Positions 1 through 7,158 of a stretch of 10,000 bases of DNA are shown in pieces. Under the pieces are notes generated by a model, which was not told the DNA's origin, did not search any database, and was given only the letters and a program-made list of their open reading frames with translations. Every line of letters starts with the position of its first letter. Positions within the stretch are counted from its first letter, which is position 1. Source of the stretch: Butyrivibrio sp. (GTDB taxonomy: Bacteria; Bacillota_A; Clostridia; Lachnospirales; Lachnospiraceae); assembly GCA_024690635.1 (NCBI GenBank), contig JAILOW010000144.1, positions 1 through 10,000 on the forward strand. Reading direction: 5' to 3'. The position numbers and the translations under genes were made by a program.

Positions 1-9
1 CCACGGACT

Positions 10-15
10 TATACT
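10..15 (+). promoter_or_regulatory. Possible -10 element of the argC operon promoter (partial view)
   Basis: TATACT lies here, a five-of-six match to the TATAAT -10 consensus, about 37 bases before the chosen argC start. Its -35 partner would fall before the first base of the window, so the promoter cannot be confirmed. An A/T-rich stretch with the small palindrome ATTTAAAT (23-30) follows and could be part of an arginine-repressor site, but it does not clearly match an ARG box. Transcription from here would give a leader of about 30 bases. Confidence 0.25.
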
Positions 16-35
16 GAAACAAATTTAAATAAAAG

Positions 36-51
36 AAAGGTGAGCTTACCT
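36..51 (+). promoter_or_regulatory. Ribosome binding site of argC, inside a short inverted repeat
   Basis: AAAGGTGAG (36-44) is a good Shine-Dalgarno match placed correctly for the ATG at 52. It decides the start, because the in-frame GTG at 40 lies inside the ribosome binding site and has nothing suitable before it. The same bases form a near-perfect inverted repeat: AGGT (38-41) pairs with ACCT (48-51), and a G-U pair between 42 and 47 leaves a four-base AGCT loop. The stem is short and its effect on translation is speculative. Confidence 0.6.
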
Positions 52-1104
52 ATGATTAGAGCAGGTATCATCGGTGCTACAGGTTATGCCGGAGCAGAGA
101 TCGTCCGTATCCTGCAGGGCCACAAAGAAGCAGAGGTGGTCTGGTACGGATCCAGAAGCTACATTGATGAGAAGTTCGGATCCATCTACAGAAATCTTTT
201 CAAGCTGGTAGATGCCAAATGTATGGACGATAACATGGAAGAACTCTCAGAGCAGGTGGATGTCATATTTACCGCTACTCCCCAGGGCCTGTGTGCATCA
301 CTTGTAAATGAAGACATACTTAATAAAGTAAAGATAATCGATCTTTCCGCGGACTTCAGATTAAAAGATGTTTCCGTGTATGAAAAGTGGTACAGGATAG
401 AGCACAAGGCCCCGCAGTTCATAGAGGAAGCGGTGTACGGGCTCTGTGAGATAAACAGGGAAGATATTAAAAAGGCAAGGCTTGTTGCCAACCCCGGATG
501 CTACACAACCTGTTCAATACTTACAGCTTATCCTCTTATTAAAGAAGGACTTATCGATCCCGATACTCTTATAATAGATGCTCTTTCAGGCGTATCAGGG
601 GCAGGAAGAGGAGCAAAGGTTGCAAACCTCTACTGCGAAGTCAACGAGAGCGCCAAGCCCTACGGCGTTGCCGATCACAGACATACTCCCGAGATCGAGG
701 AGCAGCTTGGATATGCTGCGGGAAAAGAGTTTGTTCTTAACTTTACACCTCATCTGGCACCTATGAACAGAGGAATCCTTGCTACGGAATATGCTTCTTT
801 AATAAAGAAGGATGGCAAGCTTCCCACATCACAGGAAGTAAGAGCAGCCTATGAGAAATACTATAAGGATGAGAAATTCATAAGACTTCTTGAAGATAAT
901 GTTTATCCCGAGACCAGATGGGTTGAGGGTAGCAACTACGTGGATATCGGCTTTAAGCTCGATGAGCGCACCGGCAGGATCATTATGATGGGTGCTATCG
1001 ACAATCTTGTAAAGGGAGCTGCGGGACAGGCGGTTCAGAATATGAACCTGCTCTTTGGACTTGATGAATCCATGGGACTAGACCTTGTACCGAGTTTCCC
1101 CTGA
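52..1104 (+). CDS. argC: N-acetyl-gamma-glutamyl-phosphate reductase
   Basis: ArgC catalyses the third step of the acetylated arginine pathway in the cytoplasm: NADPH-dependent reduction of N-acetylglutamyl phosphate to N-acetylglutamate semialdehyde. The protein is 350 residues from ATG 52, close to the usual 345 or so. Visible landmarks are the N-terminal Rossmann nucleotide motif GATGYAG (residues 8-14), the active-site NPGCY with the nucleophile Cys150, the segment GVSGAGRGA near 180-188, and HLAPMNRGI, whose His234 is the expected catalytic base. The in-frame GTG at 40 would add four residues but overlaps the ribosome binding site, so ATG 52 is preferred. It is the first gene of an operon with the GNAT gene, argJ, argB and argD, and the next start lies 25 bases after its stop. 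Nothing looks truncated. Confidence 0.96.
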   Translation: MIRAGIIGATGYAGAEIVRILQGHKEAEVVWYGSRSYIDEKFGSIYRNLFKLVDAKCMDDNMEELSEQVDVIFTATPQGLCASLVNEDILNKVKIIDLSADFRLKDVSVYEKWYRIEHKAPQFIEEAVYGLCEINREDIKKARLVANPGCYTTCSILTAYPLIKEGLIDPDTLIIDALSGVSGAGRGAKVANLYCEVNESAKPYGVADHRHTPEIEEQLGYAAGKEFVLNFTPHLAPMNRGILATEYASLIKKDGKLPTSQEVRAAYEKYYKDEKFIRLLEDNVYPETRWVEGSNYVDIGFKLDERTGRIIMMGAIDNLVKGAAGQAVQNMNLLFGLDESMGLDLVPSFP

Positions 1105-1129
1105 AAAAAACTTTAGGCAGGTGATTTAA

Positions 1130-1573
1130 ATGGTTCGTGTAATGACAATTGAGGATTATGATGCAGTTTACAGCCTGTGGATGTCCATTCACGGCTTTGG
1201 GATCCGCTCCATCGATGACTCAAAAGAGGGAGTGGAGATGTTTTTAAAAAGAAATCCCACCACCAGCGCGGTCTATGAAGAGGATGGCAAGATAGTGGGA
1301 GCCATACTTTGCGGACATGACGGACGAAGAGCCTGTCTTTACCATGTGTGTGTAAGCGAAAAGTACAGAATGCACGGTATCGGCAAAAAGATGGTGGAGT
1401 TTTGCTGCGAGAGGCTAAAGGAAGAGCATATCAACAAAGTGGGACTCAATGCTTTTGTCACAAATGAAGTAGGAAACAAGTTCTGGCAAAAGATGGGATG
1501 GAACCTGAGAAGTGATCTTAATTACTACGATCTTGCGCTTAACGACGAGAATCTGACTGTATTTAATAAATAG
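1130..1573 (+). CDS. GNAT-family N-acetyltransferase, substrate unknown
   Basis: This 147-residue protein is a single Gcn5-related acetyltransferase domain that should transfer an acetyl group from acetyl-CoA to an amine. The acetyl-CoA pyrophosphate-binding motif A is clear: beta strand LYHVCVSEKYR followed by R80-M-H-G83-I-G85-K. The motif B region TNEVGNKFWQKMGW (residues 111-124) fits the family. The arrangement, with an acidic DGKIVGAIL strand and GHDGRRACLYHV, resembles the E. coli YpeA type. An AGGTGA ribosome binding site (1119-1124) precedes the ATG. The gene sits 25 bases after argC and 16 bases before argJ, so it is co-transcribed with the arginine genes. A short N-acetylglutamate synthase priming the pathway is an attractive reading, but the motifs do not fix the substrate. 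A protein or small-molecule acetyltransferase is equally possible. The GNAT call is firm; the role is not. Confidence 0.85.
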   Translation: MVRVMTIEDYDAVYSLWMSIHGFGIRSIDDSKEGVEMFLKRNPTTSAVYEEDGKIVGAILCGHDGRRACLYHVCVSEKYRMHGIGKKMVEFCCERLKEEHINKVGLNAFVTNEVGNKFWQKMGWNLRSDLNYYDLALNDENLTVFNK

Positions 1574-1589
1574 GAACGGAGAATCCATT

Positions 1590-2813
1590 ATGAAGATTAC
1601 AGAAGGCGGAGTTACAGCAGCTAAAGGCTTTATGGCCAGCAGCTGCGAAGCAAATATCAAGTACAAGGGAAGGACAGACATGGCCCTTGTGTATTCCAAA
1701 AAGCCCTGCGAAGTAGCGGGAACCTTTACCTCCAATGTGGTTAAGGCTGCATGTGTTCAGTGGGACAAAGAGCTGACTGAGTCCGGAAGACCTCTTTATG
1801 CGGTAGTCATCAATTCCGGAATAGCCAACGCCTGCACCGGAAAAGAAGGATTTGATGCCTGCAGAGCAACTGCCAGGGCTCTTGAAGCCAAGATGGGAGC
1901 TCCCTATGACTCGGTGGCTGTTGCATCAACCGGCGTTATCGGAATGCAGCTTCCGGTGGACAAGCTTACAGCAGGTGTTGAGAAAATGTGCGATACACTT
2001 GATGGAAGCATAGAAGCCGGAACAGCGGCCTCCAAAGCCATCATGACCACAGATACTGTAAATAAAGAGGTTGCGGTTAAGTTCACCATAGACGGCAAAG
2101 AGGTGACTCTTGGCGGAATGAGCAAGGGCTCGGGCATGATCCACCCCAATATGTGCACAATGCTTGCCTTTGTGACAACAGATCTTTCTATAGAAAAGAA
2201 ACTTATGCAGAAGGCTCTTTCCGAAATAGTACAGGATACCTTCAATATGATAACCGTGGACGGGGACACCTCCACCAATGACACACTTCTTCTTATGGCA
2301 AACGGCGAAGCCGGTAATGAAAAGATCACCACAGAAGGAGAAGAATACAAGACATTTAAGGAAGCTCTTTTATATGTATGTACCTTCCTGGCCAAAAAGA
2401 TGGCAGCAGACGGAGAGGGTGCAAGTAAGCTCTTTGAGGCAAAGGTTGTAAATGCAAAGACCAAAAAGGATGCCATAACTCTTTCAAGAGCCATCGTAGG
2501 ATCAAATCTTTCCAAGGCAGCTATCTTTGGATGTGATGCCAATTTCGGAAGATTTCTTTGTGCCATGGGCTACTCGGGAGCAGAATTTGATCAGAATGAT
2601 GTTGAGCTTTATTTTGAGAGCAGAGTGGGAAGGATAAAGGTCTTTGACAAGGGAACGCCCATTGTCTTTGATGAGGACAGGGCTCTTGAGATCATGAAGG
2701 CCGACGCGGTAACCGTATTTGTGGATATGCATGAGGGAGATCAGGAGGCTACAGCCTGGGGATGCGATCTTACTTATGATTATGTAAAGATAAACGCAGA
2801 TTATAGGAGCTGA
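1590..2813 (+). CDS. argJ: Glutamate N-acetyltransferase / ornithine acetyltransferase (ArgJ)
   Basis: ArgJ moves the acetyl group from N-acetylornithine to glutamate, releasing ornithine and regenerating N-acetylglutamate. Bifunctional members also make N-acetylglutamate from acetyl-CoA. The 407-residue length is normal. The precursor self-cleaves before a threonine in the motif [12 protein letters not shown]190-ML, giving an alpha chain of 189 and a beta chain of 218 residues with Thr190 as nucleophile. Thr114-Gly115 in ASTGVIG match the oxyanion-hole pair. The C-terminus ends in [10 protein letters not shown], close to the conserved family ending. The residue before the cleavage site is Cys189, where alanine or glycine is familiar to me. 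A CGGAGA ribosome binding site (1577-1582) precedes the ATG, and argB starts 7 bases after the stop. Whether it is mono- or bifunctional cannot be read from the sequence. Confidence 0.96.
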   Translation: MKITEGGVTAAKGFMASSCEANIKYKGRTDMALVYSKKPCEVAGTFTSNVVKAACVQWDKELTESGRPLYAVVINSGIANACTGKEGFDACRATARALEAKMGAPYDSVAVASTGVIGMQLPVDKLTAGVEKMCDTLDGSIEAGTAASKAIMTTDTVNKEVAVKFTIDGKEVTLGGMSKGSGMIHPNMCTMLAFVTTDLSIEKKLMQKALSEIVQDTFNMITVDGDTSTNDTLLLMANGEAGNEKITTEGEEYKTFKEALLYVCTFLAKKMAADGEGASKLFEAKVVNAKTKKDAITLSRAIVGSNLSKAAIFGCDANFGRFLCAMGYSGAEFDQNDVELYFESRVGRIKVFDKGTPIVFDEDRALEIMKADAVTVFVDMHEGDQEATAWGCDLTYDYVKINADYRS

Positions 2814-2820
2814 GAAAACT

Positions 2821-3720
2821 ATGGATAAGGAAATGCAGGATGTACTCAAAAAGGCAGAGGTGCTGGTAGAGGCACTTCCCTACATTCAGAAGTTCAACAG
2901 GAAGATCATCGTGGTTAAATACGGCGGAAGCGCCATGAGCAACGAAGAACTTCAAAAAAATGTCATTACCGACGTAACACTCCTTAAGCTTGTGGGCTTT
3001 AAGCCTATAATAGTTCACGGCGGCGGCAAGGCCATAAGTAACTGGGTGTCCAAGGTCGGAAAAGAGGCAGAGTTTGTAAACGGACTCAGGGTAACGGATG
3101 CAGAGACCATGGAGATCGCGGAGATGGTCCTTTCCAAGGTGAACAAGCAGCTTGTAACCATGGTTCAGGAGCTTGGCATAAAGGCCATCGGTATAAGCGG
3201 CAAGGATTCAGGTCTTTTGCATGTTAAAAAGAAATATTCTGACGGCAAGGACATCGGCTATGTGGGAGATATCTACAGGGTGGATCCCAAGATTATCTAC
3301 GACCTTCTGGACAATGATTATCTGCCTATCGTGGCACCTATCGGTCTTGATGATAATTTCGAAACCTACAATATTAATGCGGATGATGCTGCCTGCGCCA
3401 TCGCAAAGGCTGTGGGAGCACACAAGCTTGCGTTCCTTACGGACATAGAAGGTGTTTACAGGGATATCAAGGATCCTTCCTCCTTTATATCAAGACTTAC
3501 CTGCTCTGAGGCAGAGGAGCTTATTGCAAGCGGCAATATAGGAGGAGGCATGCTTCCCAAGCTTGCCAACTGCACAAACGCGGTAAAAGAAGGAGTTCAG
3601 AGAGTCCATATTCTGGACGGAAGGATTCCACACTGTCTGCTGCTTGAGTTCTTTACCAACAAAGGTATCGGAACGATGTTTATGGCGGACAATGACGATC
3701 TGACAAAAGAAGCCGGCTGA
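2821..3720 (+). CDS. argB: N-acetylglutamate kinase
   Basis: ArgB phosphorylates N-acetyl-L-glutamate with ATP, the second and usually controlling step of the pathway. The 299-residue protein shows the amino-acid-kinase fold: VVKYGGSAM with Lys33 and the glycines that bind the phosphates, VHGGGKAIS (GGGK 67-70), NGLRVTD with Arg90 for substrate, [14 protein letters not shown] (184-197), [11 protein letters not shown] in the nucleotide site, and GGGMLPKL with Lys247. The first 25 or so residues form an amphipathic helix ([15 protein letters not shown]) seen in the hexameric, arginine-inhibited kinases and missing from the E. coli type, so feedback inhibition by arginine is inferred. The ribosome binding site AGGAG (2805-2809) lies inside the end of argJ, which favours coupled translation. 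The argD start follows 19 bases after the stop. Confidence 0.96.
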   Translation: MDKEMQDVLKKAEVLVEALPYIQKFNRKIIVVKYGGSAMSNEELQKNVITDVTLLKLVGFKPIIVHGGGKAISNWVSKVGKEAEFVNGLRVTDAETMEIAEMVLSKVNKQLVTMVQELGIKAIGISGKDSGLLHVKKKYSDGKDIGYVGDIYRVDPKIIYDLLDNDYLPIVAPIGLDDNFETYNINADDAACAIAKAVGAHKLAFLTDIEGVYRDIKDPSSFISRLTCSEAEELIASGNIGGGMLPKLANCTNAVKEGVQRVHILDGRIPHCLLLEFFTNKGIGTMFMADNDDLTKEAG

Positions 3721-3739
3721 GGCATTTTGGGAGGCGGAC

Positions 3740-4939
3740 ATGAGTGAAAAAATGAAAGAATATATTGAGGAAGCGGAAAAAGCTCTTCTTCACACATACA
3801 ACAGGTATCAGATAGTTCTGGACCGTGGCGACGGAGTGCATCTGTATGATTTAGATGGCAAGGAGTATCTTGACTTTGTATCAGGCATTGCTGTATTTGC
3901 CCTAGGATACAACAACAAGAGCTACAATGATGCCCTTAAAGCCCAGATAGACAAGCTTCTTCATACTTCCAATTATTATTACAGCGTTCCTGCAATAGAG
4001 GCTGCCAAAAAGATAAAAGAAGTATCCGGCATGGACAGGGTGTTTTTTACAAACAGCGGAGCTGAGGCTGTTGAAGGTGCTTTGAAGGCTGCAAGAAAGT
4101 ATGCCTTTTTAAAGGATGGAAAGACTGATCACGAGATCATCGCCATGAATCATTCCTTCCACGGAAGAACCTTCGGAGCTTTATCTGTTACGGGAAATCC
4201 CCATTACAGAGAGGCTTTTGAGCCCATGATAGGGAATATCCGTTTTGCGGATATGAACGATTTTGACAGTGTTCTGTCCTGCGTAAACGAAAAGACCTGC
4301 GCCATCATCCTTGAAACCGTTCAGGGAGAAGGCGGCATACATCCTGCCAGCGAAGAGTTTTTGACAAAGATAAGAAAGCTGTGCGATGAAAAGGACATCC
4401 TTCTTATTCTGGATGAGATCCAGTGCGGAATGGGAAGAACAGGCTACATGTTTGCCTGGCAGAAATACGGCATAAAGCCTGATATCATGACCACCGCCAA
4501 GGCTCTTGGCTGCGGCGTTCCCGTGGGAGCATTCCTTATGACGGAAAAGGTCGGACAGAATTCACTTGTTGCAGGTGACCATGGAACCACCTACGGAGGA
4601 AATCCTTTTGCCTGTGCTGCCATCAATAAAGTCCTTGATTTATTTAAGGAGGACAATATAATAGAGAATGTGAATGAGGTGGCACCTTATTTTGAGCAGC
4701 GCCTGGATGAGTTAAAGGACAGATTTGACTTTATCGTAGACAGAAGAGGCGCAGGATTTATGCAGGGCCTTGAGTTTAACAGGCCTGTTGCGGAAGTTAT
4801 AAACAAGGCACTTGAAAAAGGACTTATCCTTATTAATGCAGGTGCAAATATCATCAGATTTGTGCCTCCTCTCGTTATAACCAGGGAGAATGTTGATGAC
4901 ATGATAGAGATCCTCTCTTCATGTCTGGAGTCTATATGA
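3740..4939 (+). CDS. argD: Acetylornithine aminotransferase
   Basis: ArgD is a class III pyridoxal-phosphate aminotransferase that converts N-acetylglutamate semialdehyde plus glutamate to N-acetylornithine plus 2-oxoglutarate. The 399-residue length is normal. Cofactor landmarks are the phosphate loop NSGAEA (105-110), HSFHGRTFG (138-146), the LDEIQCGMGRTG block with Asp225 for the pyridine nitrogen, Lys254 in TTAKALGCGVP as the Schiff-base lysine, and DHGTTYGGNP (280-289). A strong GGGAGG ribosome binding site (3729-3734) precedes the ATG. The stop codon overlaps the start of the next gene as ATGA (4936-4939). Related aminotransferases (ornithine, GABA or succinylornithine) share these motifs, but the arg operon context makes acetylornithine the clear assignment. 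Confidence 0.95.
   Translation: MSEKMKEYIEEAEKALLHTYNRYQIVLDRGDGVHLYDLDGKEYLDFVSGIAVFALGYNNKSYNDALKAQIDKLLHTSNYYYSVPAIEAAKKIKEVSGMDRVFFTNSGAEAVEGALKAARKYAFLKDGKTDHEIIAMNHSFHGRTFGALSVTGNPHYREAFEPMIGNIRFADMNDFDSVLSCVNEKTCAIILETVQGEGGIHPASEEFLTKIRKLCDEKDILLILDEIQCGMGRTGYMFAWQKYGIKPDIMTTAKALGCGVPVGAFLMTEKVGQNSLVAGDHGTTYGGNPFACAAINKVLDLFKEDNIIENVNEVAPYFEQRLDELKDRFDFIVDRRGAGFMQGLEFNRPVAEVINKALEKGLILINAGANIIRFVPPLVITRENVDDMIEILSSCLESI
4927..4930 (+). promoter_or_regulatory. Ribosome binding site deciding the start of the solute-binding protein
   Basis: GGAG lies inside the end of argD, five bases before ATG 4936. An in-frame ATG at 4921 lies upstream, but it has no Shine-Dalgarno sequence in range and would put five extra residues before the basic n-region of the signal peptide. 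The start at 4936 is therefore preferred, and its ATG shares bases with the argD stop (ATGA), a typical translational-coupling arrangement. Confidence 0.65.
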
Positions 4940-6438
4940 AGTTAAGGATAAGAATCATTTCTATTATATTTCTTGCCACAATACTGGCGGGCACGGCGGT
5001 TTATGCCCGTCGGGGAAGCGGCATGTTCGAGGATTACTCGCTTTTTGCCAAGAGTAAGACTACGGTGAGGCTTTGGTATACAGATGACTCACTTACACCG
5101 TATCTTCAGAGCAGAGCAGTATCTTTTTCCGAATCCAACAGCAGGATCAGATTGGAGCCTGTGCTGGTGTCAGGTCTTGAGTATCTTGAGGCTGTAAACA
5201 AGGCCTCTGTGGAAGGGGACAACTTCCCTGATCTGTTCATCACTACAAACGATTCACTTGAAAAAGCATATCTGGCAGGTCTTGCAATGGAGATCGAAAA
5301 CGGAAAGGATTATCTTGATGATGATACCTTCCCTGTGGCTGCCGTTGATTCGGTGACCTACAAGGACAAGCTAATTGCTTATCCTTTTTATTACGAGACC
5401 AGCTCCCTTATTTACAACAAGACTTATCTTGAAAATATGGCTGTTGAGACCATGCAGTCCGAGATAGATCAGGAAGAGGGAGAAAAGGCCCAGGAAAGCG
5501 CAGATGAAGCTTCTGCAGCGGGCTCTGACATGGAAGAAGTGGAAGAAGCCACTGCCGAGATCAGCACCGAGATCACCCAGGGTATGATCGATGAGGTGGT
5601 TGCAGAGAATCTTCCTCTTAATATCTCTGATATCCTCAAATTTGCCGAGAACTACAACGCTCCCGATCAGGTAGAAGCGGTATTTAGATGGGATGTTACG
5701 GATATCTTTTACAATTATTTCTTTGTAGGCAACTACATGAACTGTGGTGGCAAGGCCGGTGATGATGTATCACTTCTTGATATCTACAATACCGACACCA
5801 TTAGTTGCATGAAGATCTATCAGCAGCTGAGTCAGTTCTTTGCTATAGACGCCGATGCAGTGGATTATGACAGTATCGTTCAGGATTTCATTGACGGCAA
5901 GACTGTATTTACTGTTGCAACAACTGATATTTTGAAAAAGATAGATGAGGCCAAGGCTTCCGGCGAATGCGACTTTGAGTTTGCGGTTGCGGATATGCCC
6001 GGACTTACCGATAAATTCGGAACCCGCACCATGTCGGTTACCGAGTGTATCGTGGTAAACGGATATTCCGAGCATGCCAAGGAAGCAAACGCAGCTGCAA
6101 GATATCTTTGTAACGATATTTCAGGTGATATTTATACACTTAGTGGCAAAGCAGCTGCTCACTACGGAGTTAATTACAACAACCACAACCTTGATACTTT
6201 TGTGGCTGTTTATGCGGATTCCGTTCCTATGCCCAAGACTCTTGAAACCAGTAACCTCTGGATGGAGCTTGAGATTGCATTTACCAAGATCTGGAACGGT
6301 GCGGATTGTAACGAGACTCTGAAACAGGTTTCGGAAAACATCATGACTCAGGTTACGGGAAGCCCTTATACAGAGGATAAACTCCCGGATCCCGACGATG
6401 ATGAGATCACCGAGGGACTTGTGGAAGAGAGTGATTGA
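4936..6438 (+). CDS. Extracellular solute-binding protein, MalE-like, non-lipoprotein
   Basis: The 500-residue protein starts with a signal peptide: basic KLRIR, a hydrophobic core (about residues 7-21) and a plausible signal peptidase I site after Ala24 (VYA). There is no lipobox cysteine, unlike most Gram-positive binding proteins. The body follows the family 1 sugar-binding fold. YPFYYETSSLIYNK (149-162) matches the MalE hinge region, followed by an NISDILKFAENY helix, a FIDGKTVFTVATTDI segment, and a C-terminal stretch matching the MalE end. Between hinge and helix is an acidic insertion (about 166-225), and the C-terminus is also acidic (PDPDDDEITEGLVEESD). No permease or ATPase gene is adjacent. 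It is translationally coupled to argD. The ligand is unknown; a carbohydrate is the family default, and a sensory or structural role is possible. The fold call is good, the function open. Confidence 0.82.
   Translation: MKLRIRIISIIFLATILAGTAVYARRGSGMFEDYSLFAKSKTTVRLWYTDDSLTPYLQSRAVSFSESNSRIRLEPVLVSGLEYLEAVNKASVEGDNFPDLFITTNDSLEKAYLAGLAMEIENGKDYLDDDTFPVAAVDSVTYKDKLIAYPFYYETSSLIYNKTYLENMAVETMQSEIDQEEGEKAQESADEASAAGSDMEEVEEATAEISTEITQGMIDEVVAENLPLNISDILKFAENYNAPDQVEAVFRWDVTDIFYNYFFVGNYMNCGGKAGDDVSLLDIYNTDTISCMKIYQQLSQFFAIDADAVDYDSIVQDFIDGKTVFTVATTDILKKIDEAKASGECDFEFAVADMPGLTDKFGTRTMSVTECIVVNGYSEHAKEANAAARYLCNDISGDIYTLSGKAAAHYGVNYNNHNLDTFVAVYADSVPMPKTLETSNLWMELEIAFTKIWNGADCNETLKQVSENIMTQVTGSPYTEDKLPDPDDDEITEGLVEESD
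5431..5610 (+). other. Acidic low-complexity insertion in the solute-binding protein
   Basis: About 60 codons (residues roughly 166-225 from ATG 4936) are rich in Glu, Asp, Ala and Ser, for example EIDQEEGEKAQESADEAS. They interrupt the MalE-like fold exactly after the SLIYNKTYL strand. Family members usually have only a short proline-containing loop there (PKTWEE in MalE). The reading frame is intact, so this is an encoded surface extension rather than a frameshift. It is predicted to be disordered or helical and strongly negative. Confidence 0.6.
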
Positions 6439-6463
6439 ATTTGCACTGATTATCTGATATAAA
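6435..6463 (+). promoter_or_regulatory. Predicted sigma-A-type promoter with extended -10
   Basis: TTGAAT (6435-6440) and TATAAA (6458-6463) are separated by exactly 17 bases, and TGA directly before the -10 gives the extended TGnTATAAA form. The -35 overlaps the stop codon of the preceding gene. Transcription would begin near 6470, leaving a leader of about 30 bases before ATG 6500. It would drive the ComEA-like, response regulator, kinase and GerMN genes separately from the arginine operon. No terminator hairpin is visible upstream, so read-through from the arg operon remains possible. Confidence 0.55.
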
Positions 6464-6480
6464 GAAAAAGCATGGTGGGG

Positions 6481-6496
6481 TCCTCTTTACGGAGGA
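6481..6496 (+). promoter_or_regulatory. Ribosome binding site in a small hairpin before the ComEA-like gene
   Basis: GGAGGA (6491-6496) is a strong Shine-Dalgarno sequence four to five bases before ATG 6500. TCCTCT (6481-6486) can pair with it base for base, five Watson-Crick pairs plus one G-U, leaving a four-base TTAC loop. The hairpin would hide the ribosome binding site in the leader. The complementarity is plain in the sequence; a regulatory effect is inference. Confidence 0.45.
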
Positions 6497-6499
6497 AAC

Positions 6500-7135
6500 A
6501 TGCGAAAGATTTTTATTTGTTTATTTATGGTTTTGATCCTTACGGGATGTACTTCACAGGGGACGGAGACGGTGCTTCTGGATATGCAGGATTCTGAGAC
6601 TTCATCCTACGCTACCGGCGGTATATCCGATATGGAATACCGGGAGGAAGCTGCAAAGGCTCCATCAGAGGAAAAGCCTCTTGTAGTCTATGTCTGCGGG
6701 GCTGTTAATGCTCCGGGGGTATATGAACTTGAGGCCGGTGGCAGGATCAATGATGCGATTAAGGCAGCGGGCGGTTTTTCTGCGGATGCGGATGAAACCT
6801 ATGTGAATCTGGCAGCACCTTTATCTGACGGTATCAGGCTGGTGATACCCACCAGGGAAGAAACATCAGGGAATACGCCAAAAGATATGCAAAATGAGGT
6901 GGCTTCTTTTGACGATCCCATAGCATCAGGATCAAAGGAAGGACTTGTGGATATCAACTCAGCTTCTTTGGAGGAGCTTAAGACTCTTCCGGGGATAGGA
7001 GAGAGTATCGCTTCCAGGATCATAAGCTATCGTGAAAAGAACGGAAGGTTTTCCCGGATCGAAGATATCATGAAGGTCTCGGGGATAAAGAAAAAGCTCT
7101 TTTCAAAAATACAGGATAAAATAACAGCCGGTTAA
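6500..7135 (+). CDS. ComEA-like DNA-binding lipoprotein (SLBB + helix-hairpin-helix)
   Basis: The 211-residue protein has a lipoprotein signal: basic MRK, hydrophobic core and lipobox LTGC with Cys17, so it should be anchored by lipid outside the membrane. After a Ser/Glu-rich linker comes an SLBB domain (about 61-118; VVYVCGAVNAPGVYEL, then GGRINDAIKAAGGF). A second linker leads to a C-terminal helix-hairpin-helix pair (about 148-209; VDINSASLEELKTLPGIG, then IMKVSGIKKKLFSKI). This is the ComEA architecture: ComEA binds double-stranded DNA at the surface and passes it to the ComEC channel during transformation. ComEA of Bacillus is held by a transmembrane helix, so the lipid anchor differs. 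No comEC or comEB is adjacent. It is the first gene after the predicted promoter, 23 bases before the response regulator. Non-specific DNA binding at the surface is likely; a competence role is unproven. Confidence 0.85.
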   Translation: MRKIFICLFMVLILTGCTSQGTETVLLDMQDSETSSYATGGISDMEYREEAAKAPSEEKPLVVYVCGAVNAPGVYELEAGGRINDAIKAAGGFSADADETYVNLAAPLSDGIRLVIPTREETSGNTPKDMQNEVASFDDPIASGSKEGLVDINSASLEELKTLPGIGESIASRIISYREKNGRFSRIEDIMKVSGIKKKLFSKIQDKITAG

Positions 7136-7158
7136 TATATTTATGAAGTGGTGGAGAT

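Noticed and set aside
16..33. Possible ARG box (arginine repressor operator) before argC
   Set aside because: The stretch is A/T-rich with a small ATTTAAAT palindrome but lacks a convincing match to the known 18-base operator, and the rest of the upstream region is outside the window.
40..51. GTG at 40 as the argC start
   Set aside because: The GTG is part of the Shine-Dalgarno sequence used by the ATG at 52, and family members begin right at the MIRAGIIGATGYAG-type N-terminus.
1904..2566. Long antisense open frame of 220 codons opposite argJ
   Set aside because: It lies wholly within a well-supported gene, has no recognisable domain, is low in complexity (Ser/Val/Leu-rich), and is explained by codon bias on the sense strand.
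6472..6597. Out-of-frame 41-codon frame starting in the leader and overlapping the ComEA-like start
   Set aside because: No Shine-Dalgarno sequence precedes its ATG, it sits at the very 5' end of the predicted transcript, and the peptide has no recognisable feature.
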